This document shows, in pieces, positions 1 to 4,818 of a stretch of DNA of 6,112 nt. The notes below the pieces were generated by a model. That model was not told the DNA's origin, made no database searches, and saw only the letters and a program-made list of their open reading frames with translations. Source of the DNA: Roseiflexaceae bacterium (GTDB lineage Bacteria > Chloroflexota > Chloroflexia > Chloroflexales > Roseiflexaceae); the NCBI GenBank assembly GCA_014381165.1, contig JACMIM010000807.1, forward strand, positions 1 through 6,112. The letters run 5' to 3'. The position numbers were made by a program, and so were the translations under genes. Every line of letters starts with the position of its first letter. Within the stretch, counting starts at the first letter, position 1.

Positions 1-59
1 GACAATGAAGCTGCGATGCATAGCATATTCCTGCTAATACGGTGTAAATCCTATACGTT
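1..59. other. Left-edge flank outside the MITE, no gene
   Basis: This is a short AT-leaning stretch left of the mobile repeat. It contains an imperfect palindrome around ATGCAT (about 12-25) but no ribosome binding site, RNA gene or coding signal that I can support. Read on the minus strand it has one frame without stops, but the 19 residues it would encode do not resemble the TPR-like tail of the neighbouring cyclase protein. It is therefore probably intergenic rather than a severed gene end. Confidence 0.5.
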
Positions 60-220
60 TAGGACTTACGCAGTTGGCGACTTTAGCCTGCGGCAGCATG
101 GAACATCTATCTTTTTGTTTCGTTTTGTGGTGCAGAGCACGACAAAACGAAACAAGTATGAGTCATTTCCACGCCCGCCGCAGGCGTAATGAAAGCTTTT
201 GGGCAACTGCGTAAGTCCTA
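60..220. mobile_element. MITE-like palindromic element, copy 1 (complete)
   Basis: This is a non-coding 161-bp element with terminal inverted repeats. TTTAGGACTTACGCAGTTG at 58-76 is the exact reverse complement of 204-222. TA stands at both edges (60-61 and 219-220), as expected if TA is the duplicated target of an IS630/Tc1-like transposase; that family assignment is inference. Inside, 86-94 (GCCTGCGGC) pairs with 177-185, GGAA at 100-103 with TTCC at 167-170, 115-128 with 142-155 (14 bp, perfect) and 130-133 with 137-140 around an AGA loop. Nearly the whole element can therefore fold into one long hairpin or cruciform. There is no room for a transposase, so it would depend on one elsewhere in the genome. 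It sits just past the stop of the minus-strand cyclase gene and could also end that transcript. A second copy at the right edge confirms that it is a repeat family. Confidence 0.88.
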
Positions 221-225
221 AAGTA

Positions 226-2976
226 TTACAGTTCGAGAGCGTTAGCCGCCAACAGCTGTCGGGCCTGATCGAGAAACTGAAGTGCCTCCTGAGTGGCACC
301 ATCGCGCACGGCCTGATCGTGCGCCTGATCAAGGTAGAAAAGCGCCTGCTGCCGTGCATCGGCGCGGCCCCAGTGATGGGCCAGCAGCGGATAGTATGGC
401 ACAAGGTCATCGGCGTGCGTGCGCTCGAACCACTCCGCCACCGCGCGATGCAGGCTGCGGCGCTGTGCAAAGAGCATGCTGTTGTAGGCCACTTCCTGCG
501 TAATCACATGCCGAAATATGTAGGAAAGGTCGGGGGCGGGTGTGTCCACGCGCATGTGTTCGAGTTGCTCCAGAATTGACAGATGCTGCTCAAGCTGCGA
601 AGCCCCTGGCCGGATCGGGTAGATTTCGCGCAGCAGATCGAGTGCGAAACTACGCCCGATCACGCTGGCGACTTTGATCGTGAGCTGCTCAAGCGGCGCA
701 AGGCGATCGATACGGCTGGAGATGACGCCGTGAACACTATCGGAGAAAGCCAACTGGTGCAGTTGCTCAGGCCGACATGCGAGTTCGCAGGTGCCATCGG
801 CGATGCGCAGGAAGCCGGCGTCGCGCAGCGTGTGAACAAGCTCCTCGCTAAAAAACGGATTGCCCTGGGCCTTTTCGCGCAGCAGTGCCGCGACTGGCTC
901 GGGGATGGCGCGCACGCCAAGCGACTGGCAGACCAGCGCCAGGCATTCGTCGAAGGGCAGGGCGGCAAGCGGTATGCGGCGGGCGCGCGGGCTGTCCAGC
1001 AGCCGGCGGTAGTGCTCGGGCTGGGGCGTGCTGATCGGTCGTGTCGAGATCACAAGGAGGGTGCGCGGTATCTGTTGGCACACCTCTAAGGCCAGCGCCC
1101 ACGAGGCCGAATCAAGCCAATGAGCATCCTCAAGAATAACAATTTTTGGTGAGCGTGTGGTCGAGTAGCGCAGAAATGACAGCAGCATCTCGCGGGTTTG
1201 CTCGGCGCGGGCATCGCCGTTTAGTGGTGAAGTAGTAGCGTTATCAGGCAGCTCAAGCAGCATGATCGTGTTGAGCAGCGGTGCGAGTGCGAGCAGATCT
1301 GGCTCGTCCTCTAGCAAATTATACAGGTGGTGGCGGCGCTGGGTCGGCTCAGTCAGCACATTCAGATCAAGCATTTGGCTGAAAATATCGCGCCAGACAT
1401 AATAGAGTGTTGCGTGCTCGGCAGCGCTCGCGGCCCCAATAAACGAGGTCAGGCCAAGCGATCGGGCCTGCGTGCGCAACTCGGCGATCAGGCGCGATTT
1501 GCCGATGCCTGGTTCGCCCTCGATGCAGATCACGCCGCCCTGCCCATGCTGCTTGAGCGCCTGCATGTGTTCTTGCAGCAGCGCCTGCTCGTCTTCTCGC
1601 CCGATCATCGTGTAGCTGCCAGGTTGATCCCTGCCGCCGTGCTTTGTGTGATCATGCGCGTTCAGGCGGCGGGATTGCAGCGCATAGACCTGGACAGGAG
1701 CGCGCTTGCCCTTGACCGGCAGCGGGCCGATCTGTTCGAAATCGAACTCTGCTGCGGCGGCCGCGACAATCCGCTCGGTCACAAACACCTGGCCTGGGCT
1801 GGCCTGCATCATCAGGCGCGCCGCGAGGTTGACTTCATCGCCAAGCACACCATACGTGCGCCGCGTCCGCCCGCCATATGCGCCAGAGCGCATCATGCCG
1901 CTTGTGATACCAATTTGCACCTTGTCGAGCAGGTGAAATTCTGCGGGCGGCGAGCAGAACGCCAGTGCTGCGGCTAATGCACTGGACACATCGCGCTCGT
2001 AGGATATCGGCGCGCCAAAGGCAGCGTAGAAGAAGTTGCCTTTTTCGCCAAGTGTCACCTGCACCAGCGTGCCCTGGTGGCGGGCCAGCACAGCCTGTGC
2101 CCAGCGCACATAGCTGTCGAGCTTGGCGGCGGCTGCGGGGTCGCGGTCGAAATCGATGCCGCCAAAACGGCTAAACAGCGCAACAGTCGGGCGCAACTCG
2201 GTGGTGAACTCGCTCAGGCCCGCATGGAGGCGCTGGTAGATTGCCGGCAGCAGCCAGGGCTGGGCAAGCTCGGGATCTAGCTGTACAAACTGTGGCCACG
2301 GCTGCGGCGCGACACTGCCGCTGTAGCCCGCGACAACTGCGTAATCGCAGGTGGGATCCGATGTGCTCACGCGCCAGGAGGTGATGTGCAGGCGGGCGGA
2401 CAGCCGCCGGGCGGTCGCGCCATCGATGATGATCTCGCCACGCTGGGCGACTGACTCTGCCGCGACTGCGCGCACCAGTGCATCGCCGGCCAGGGTGTCG
2501 ATCAGGTGCATGGCCGGGTCGCCAATGACCATGCGCCGGGCGGTACCAGCGGCGAGCGCAGCCTTGATTGCAAGGAGTGAGTTTTCGCCATTAGGCAGGG
2601 CCACAGCACCGATCAGCGACATGACTGCGTGCATGGCGCGGGCGGTCGCCAGGGCACGCAGCGCGGTGTCATCGATCTGGTCGGGCGTGCTGGCGTTGAA
2701 CCAGCAGATCAGTGAATCGCCATTAAAGGATATGACGCTGCCGCCGAAGTGGTTCAGCTCGTCGATCAAAGTACTATAGACTTGATTGATCTGGCGTGCT
2801 AGCTCCTCGATGCCACGCTGGGCGCCCAGGCTGTGTGTGAGGGCTTCGGTGAGCGCGGTAAAGCCGGAAATGTCTATGTACAGCACCGCGCCGCACACAT
2901 GTTCGGGCAGCGCCCTGCCAGTTGCCAGGGCGATCTGGCGATCAGCAGGAATGTAAGCGTTGAGTAGCGATTCCAC
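226..2976 (-). CDS. Tandem class III adenylyl/guanylyl cyclase fused to STAND (AAA) ATPase, sAC-like
   Basis: A probable soluble signalling protein. Residues are numbered from the longest start (3030, TTG). Cyclase domain 1 spans about 47-215 and carries both metal-binding aspartates (D53 in DISGF, D105 in NGD). Cyclase domain 2 spans about 281-452 and carries K330 and the transition-state pair N401/R405 in NLAAR. A STAND/AAA_16 ATPase follows (about 474-760) with Walker A GEPGIGKS (505-512), Walker B ending in ED (634-635) and the arm motif GNPFFSEEL (723-731). The protein ends in a short TPR-like helical tail (about 880-930). I see no signal peptide or membrane segment. This domain order is that of mammalian soluble adenylyl cyclase and many bacterial relatives, in which the ATPase/TPR part is thought to sense or scaffold; the ligand here is unknown. 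Start choice: GTG at 2976 has GGAAAG six bases upstream (2983-2988) and opens directly into the conserved YIPADRQ region. ATG at 3024 and TTG at 3030 are in frame but lack a visible ribosome binding site. The TAA stop (226-228) lies outside the MITE. The tail is short for the family. cAMP or cGMP as product cannot be decided. Confidence 0.9.
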   Translation of the reverse strand: MESLLNAYIPADRQIALATGRALPEHVCGAVLYIDISGFTALTEALTHSLGAQRGIEELARQINQVYSTLIDELNHFGGSVISFNGDSLICWFNASTPDQIDDTALRALATARAMHAVMSLIGAVALPNGENSLLAIKAALAAGTARRMVIGDPAMHLIDTLAGDALVRAVAAESVAQRGEIIIDGATARRLSARLHITSWRVSTSDPTCDYAVVAGYSGSVAPQPWPQFVQLDPELAQPWLLPAIYQRLHAGLSEFTTELRPTVALFSRFGGIDFDRDPAAAAKLDSYVRWAQAVLARHQGTLVQVTLGEKGNFFYAAFGAPISYERDVSSALAAALAFCSPPAEFHLLDKVQIGITSGMMRSGAYGGRTRRTYGVLGDEVNLAARLMMQASPGQVFVTERIVAAAAAEFDFEQIGPLPVKGKRAPVQVYALQSRRLNAHDHTKHGGRDQPGSYTMIGREDEQALLQEHMQALKQHGQGGVICIEGEPGIGKSRLIAELRTQARSLGLTSFIGAASAAEHATLYYVWRDIFSQMLDLNVLTEPTQRRHHLYNLLEDEPDLLALAPLLNTIMLLELPDNATTSPLNGDARAEQTREMLLSFLRYSTTRSPKIVILEDAHWLDSASWALALEVCQQIPRTLLVISTRPISTPQPEHYRRLLDSPRARRIPLAALPFDECLALVCQSLGVRAIPEPVAALLREKAQGNPFFSEELVHTLRDAGFLRIADGTCELACRPEQLHQLAFSDSVHGVISSRIDRLAPLEQLTIKVASVIGRSFALDLLREIYPIRPGASQLEQHLSILEQLEHMRVDTPAPDLSYIFRHVITQEVAYNSMLFAQRRSLHRAVAEWFERTHADDLVPYYPLLAHHWGRADARQQALFYLDQAHDQAVRDGATQEALQFLDQARQLLAANALEL

Positions 2977-2982
2977 GGTCAA

Positions 2983-2988
2983 CTTTCC
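2983..2988 (-). promoter_or_regulatory. Shine-Dalgarno supporting a GTG start for the cyclase gene
   Basis: On the minus strand GGAAAG lies six bases before GTG at 2976. The two longer in-frame starts (ATG 3024, TTG 3030) have only an ACCCGATTTGGGT-like stretch upstream, with no purine-rich site. This favours the shorter 916-residue protein. It is not proof, because leaderless or SD-less starts are possible. Confidence 0.45.
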
Positions 2989-3213
2989 ATAGGTCGATTG
3001 GGTGACTGAATGTATCAATAGCATACCCAAATCGGGTTAATTATGTATGACCAGATGACACTAGAATATGAACTGTTTGGCACTATGGTTAGGAGTTTAG
3101 CATACAAACGTAGGCCATATGCCGTTTCACATATCGCCATCATGGCACGAGTAGAATCTGTAGCTGGCCGCATATAACCAGGGTTCAGCAGTCGCAGCAG
3201 ATCGCAGCATAGC

Positions 3214-3234
3214 CTCTAGGACGCTGTCCTAGAG
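3214..3234. promoter_or_regulatory. Perfect palindrome upstream of mvaA (operator or terminator-like hairpin)
   Basis: The arms CTCTAGGAC (3214-3222) and GTCCTAGAG (3226-3234) are exact reverse complements around a 3-nt GCT centre. The palindrome lies 15 bp before a consensus TTGACA hexamer, a reasonable place for a dimeric repressor or activator site. A T-rich stretch (TTTTT at 3246-3250) begins 11 bases after the second arm. That is too far for a standard intrinsic terminator but leaves the possibility open. Its core TAGGAC/GTCCTA also equals the outermost bases of the flanking MITEs, which may be chance. Confidence 0.45.
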
Positions 3235-3248
3235 TAGTTTGAGAGTTT

Positions 3249-3254
3249 TTGACA
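3249..3254 (+). promoter_or_regulatory. Candidate -35 hexamer for mvaA
   Basis: TTGACA matches the sigma-70 -35 consensus exactly and lies about 105 bp before the mvaA start. No good -10 follows at 16-18 bp (GAAGCA at 17 bp). A TAGGAT at 3289-3294 is the nearest -10-like hexamer and pairs better with TTGTGA (3268-3273, 15-bp spacer). The promoter call is tentative. Confidence 0.25.
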
Positions 3255-3267
3255 GCATCTTGCGGCA

Positions 3268-3313
3268 TTGTGAAGCAACCGCCTGTGATAGGATTTCGTA
3301 GATTACTTCACAA
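3268..3313. repeat. Spaced 8-bp inverted repeat in the mvaA leader
   Basis: TTGTGAAG (3268-3275) and CTTCACAA (3306-3313) are exact reverse complements separated by 30 bp. They bracket the TAGGAT promoter-like hexamer. The pair could be two half-sites for a DNA-binding protein or the stem of a leader RNA hairpin; the sequence alone does not decide. Confidence 0.35.
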
Positions 3314-3341
3314 GCGATTTTAAGATGAAGATGACATTGTT

Positions 3342-3348
3342 GAAAGGG
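3342..3348 (+). promoter_or_regulatory. mvaA: Ribosome binding site of mvaA
   Basis: GAAAGGG ends 10 bases before the ATG at 3359. This is slightly longer than the usual spacing, but it is the only purine-rich block nearby. It supports the ATG at 3359, which also matches where class II reductases normally begin (a short run followed by an R-I-x-G-F-Y motif). Confidence 0.5.
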
Positions 3349-3358
3349 TACGATTACG

Positions 3359-4660
3359 ATGACGCCGCATAATTCACGGATAAGCGGTTTCTACCAGCTC
3401 AACCCGTTTGAGCGGCTGCAAGCAGTCAAGTCGTTCGACGGGCTGAACGACGATGACATGCGGTCGCTGCATGGGGGCAATGGTGCCCTTTCCGTCGAGC
3501 GTGCGGACAAGATGATCGAGAATGTGGTTGGGACGTTTAACCTGCCGCTTGGCGTGGCAACGAATTTTCAGATCAATGGGCGCGACCTGCTGGTTCCGAT
3601 GGTCGTCGAGGAGCCGTCGATTGTTGCCGGTGCCAGCTACGCAGCTAAATTGGTACGCGAGGGTGGTGGGTTTACGACTAGCTCAACCCAGCCGCTGATG
3701 ATCGGCCAGGTGCAATTGGTACATGTTCGTGATCCACAGCGGGCGCGATTCGACATTCTTGCGCGTCAAGAAGAGCTGTTGGTGCTGGCAAACCGCCAGA
3801 GCACCAGCCTGGTGGCGCTTGGCGGCGGCGCAAAAGAGGTCGAGGTTCATCTGTTTGAAACAAGCCCAATGGGGCCGATGTTGGTCGTCCACTTGATTGT
3901 GGACTGCCGCGACGCTATGGGCGCAAATGCGATCAACTCCATGGCCGAGGCAGTTGCTCCGCTGCTGGAGCAGATCTCAGGCGGTCGGGCGTACCTGCGC
4001 ATTCTCTCGAACCTGAGCGACCGGCGGCTTTCCCGCGCAAAAGCGGTAGTGCCGGCCCATGCACTGGCGCGCGACGGGCTTTCGGGCGAGGAAGTGATCG
4101 AGGGCATTCTGTGGGCTTACGCCTTTGCCGCCATCGATCCCTACCGTGCTGCGACCCATAACAAAGGTATTTTGAATGGTATCGACCCAGTGCTGATCGC
4201 TACCGGCAACGATTGGCGGGCAGTCGAGGCGGGCGCGCATGCATACGCAGCGCGCGATGGTCGCTATACGTCGCTTTCGGTTTGGGAGCGCGATGCCGAT
4301 GGCAATCTGGTCGGCACGATCGAGATGCCGCTTGCGGTGGGGATCGTTGGCGGGGCGACCAAGGTTCATCCTGCCGCCCAGTCGTCACTCAAGCTGCTTC
4401 AAGTCAAGAGCGCCAGTGATCTGGCCGAGATTTGTGTTGCAGCCGGCCTCGCCTCGAATCTCGCAGCCATGCGCGCCCTAGCCACCGAGGGCATTCAGAA
4501 GGGCCACATGAGCTTGCACGCTCGCCAGATCGCCATGGCTGTTGGCGCGCATGTCGGCGAGATCGACGAGATCGCGCGGCGCATGGTCGAGGAGCGGGTG
4601 ATCAAGCCGGCACGCGCTGAGGCACTGCTGGTGGAGATTCGGACGAACGTTGTGAAGTGA
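3359..4660 (+). CDS. mvaA: Hydroxymethylglutaryl-CoA reductase, class II
   Basis: Cytosolic enzyme interconverting HMG-CoA and mevalonate with two nicotinamide hydrides. Next to an HMG-CoA synthase gene it most likely works in the biosynthetic direction. At 433 residues it is the usual class II length and has no membrane domain. Visible landmarks are ENVVGTFNLPLGVATNF (54-70), VVEEPSIVA (82-90), DAMGAN (185-190), HNKGILNGIDPV (267-278), TGNDWRAVEAG (282-292) and KGHMSLHAR (381-389). Taking the Pseudomonas mevalonii catalytic set E83, K267, D283 and H381 shifted by two residues, all four are present as E85, K269, D285 and H383. The site that favours NAD in that enzyme (D146) falls here in NRQST (145-149), with no Asp, so NADPH use is possible but unproven. 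The C-terminal helical flap (about 375-433) is complete. The gene heads a likely two-gene transcript with the synthase, and its TGA stop lies inside the first unit of a tandem array. Confidence 0.96.
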   Translation: MTPHNSRISGFYQLNPFERLQAVKSFDGLNDDDMRSLHGGNGALSVERADKMIENVVGTFNLPLGVATNFQINGRDLLVPMVVEEPSIVAGASYAAKLVREGGGFTTSSTQPLMIGQVQLVHVRDPQRARFDILARQEELLVLANRQSTSLVALGGGAKEVEVHLFETSPMGPMLVVHLIVDCRDAMGANAINSMAEAVAPLLEQISGGRAYLRILSNLSDRRLSRAKAVVPAHALARDGLSGEEVIEGILWAYAFAAIDPYRAATHNKGILNGIDPVLIATGNDWRAVEAGAHAYAARDGRYTSLSVWERDADGNLVGTIEMPLAVGIVGGATKVHPAAQSSLKLLQVKSASDLAEICVAAGLASNLAAMRALATEGIQKGHMSLHARQIAMAVGAHVGEIDEIARRMVEERVIKPARAEALLVEIRTNVVK

Positions 4661-4736
4661 CCAGGTGACCGGGTGACCGGGTGACCGGGTGACCGGGTGA
4701 CCGGGTGACCGGGTGACAAGGTGACAAGATGACGAA
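4657..4736. repeat. Tandem array of 8-bp units (GTGACCGG type)
   Basis: Ten consecutive 8-bp units are visible: GTGACCAG (4657-4664), six identical GTGACCGG (4665-4712), two GTGACAAG (4713-4728) and a decayed ATGACGAA (4729-4736). The uniform core and varied edges suggest recent expansion by replication slippage. The first unit includes the TGA stop of mvaA (4658-4660), so the array starts exactly where coding constraint ends. Each unit contains the odd dyad GGT-G-ACC, so the RNA could form small competing hairpins. There are no spacers, so it is not a CRISPR array. It resembles the short tandemly repeated repetitive sequences known from cyanobacteria and some Chloroflexota. Confidence 0.95.
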
Positions 4737-4742
4737 ATTCTG

Positions 4743-4798
4743 TTCTCGGTTCTTTGTTCTCGGTTCTTTGTTCTCTGTTCTCTGTTCTCTGTTCTCTG
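4743..4798. repeat. Tandem array of 7-bp units (TTCTCTG type)
   Basis: Eight heptamers run without interruption: TTCTCGG, TTCTTTG, TTCTCGG, TTCTTTG and then four identical TTCTCTG (4771-4798). The first half shows a higher-order 14-bp period (CGG unit plus TTG unit), while the second half is homogeneous. A partial unit (TTCTG, 4738-4742) precedes it. The array follows the 8-bp array within 6 bp and ends 20 bp before the HMG-CoA synthase ATG. It gives the transcript a pyrimidine-rich leader. Read on the minus strand it makes low-complexity peptide rich in Arg, Glu, Gln, Thr and Asn, which should not be annotated as a gene. Confidence 0.94.
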
Positions 4799-4803
4799 TT
4801 GAC

Positions 4804-4812
4804 GGAGTTAGG
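4804..4812 (+). promoter_or_regulatory. mvaS: Ribosome binding site deciding the HMG-CoA synthase start
   Basis: GGAGTTAGG lies directly after the heptamer array and ends six bases before the ATG at 4819. The alternative in-frame ATG at 4729 is inside a decayed 8-bp repeat unit and would translate the arrays into a hydrophobic 30-residue extension. This site therefore fixes the start at 4819. Confidence 0.65.
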
Positions 4813-4818
4813 TTGCTT

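Larger units (their letters stand above)
2977..3358. other. Divergent intergenic region between the cyclase gene and mvaA
   Basis: About 380 bp (328 bp if the cyclase starts at 3030) separate two divergently transcribed genes, so both promoters should lie here. The half next to the cyclase is AT-rich. On the minus strand it has CATAAT at 3040-3045, a possible -10 for the longer cyclase starts but with no good -35. The half next to mvaA holds a perfect palindrome (3214-3234), a TTGACA hexamer (3249-3254) and a spaced inverted repeat (3268-3313). I see no small gene, tRNA or known riboswitch. Confidence 0.6.

Noticed and set aside
226..228. Cyclase gene truncated by the MITE supplying a premature stop
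   Set aside because: The TAA lies outside the terminal repeat and would be present in the pre-insertion sequence, so the element did not create it.
66..470. Minus-strand open frame overlapping the MITE and the cyclase gene end
   Set aside because: It is a different frame from the well-supported cyclase and partly translates the palindromic element; its composition has no protein-family character.
583..1089. Plus-strand open frame of 168 codons
   Set aside because: It is antisense to the STAND ATPase part of the cyclase protein, which has clear motifs; the plus frame has none.
1327..1977. Plus-strand open frame of 216 codons
   Set aside because: It lies wholly antisense to the cyclase/ATPase coding region, where GC-rich codon bias opens shadow frames; no recognisable domain or ribosome site.
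3249..3277. Complete sigma-70 promoter using TTGACA
   Set aside because: The hexamer at 17-bp spacing is GAAGCA, a poor -10, so only the -35-like motif is listed, at low confidence.
4657..4798. Possible CRISPR array
   Set aside because: Units of 8 and 7 bp are contiguous with no unique spacers, and there are no cas genes nearby.
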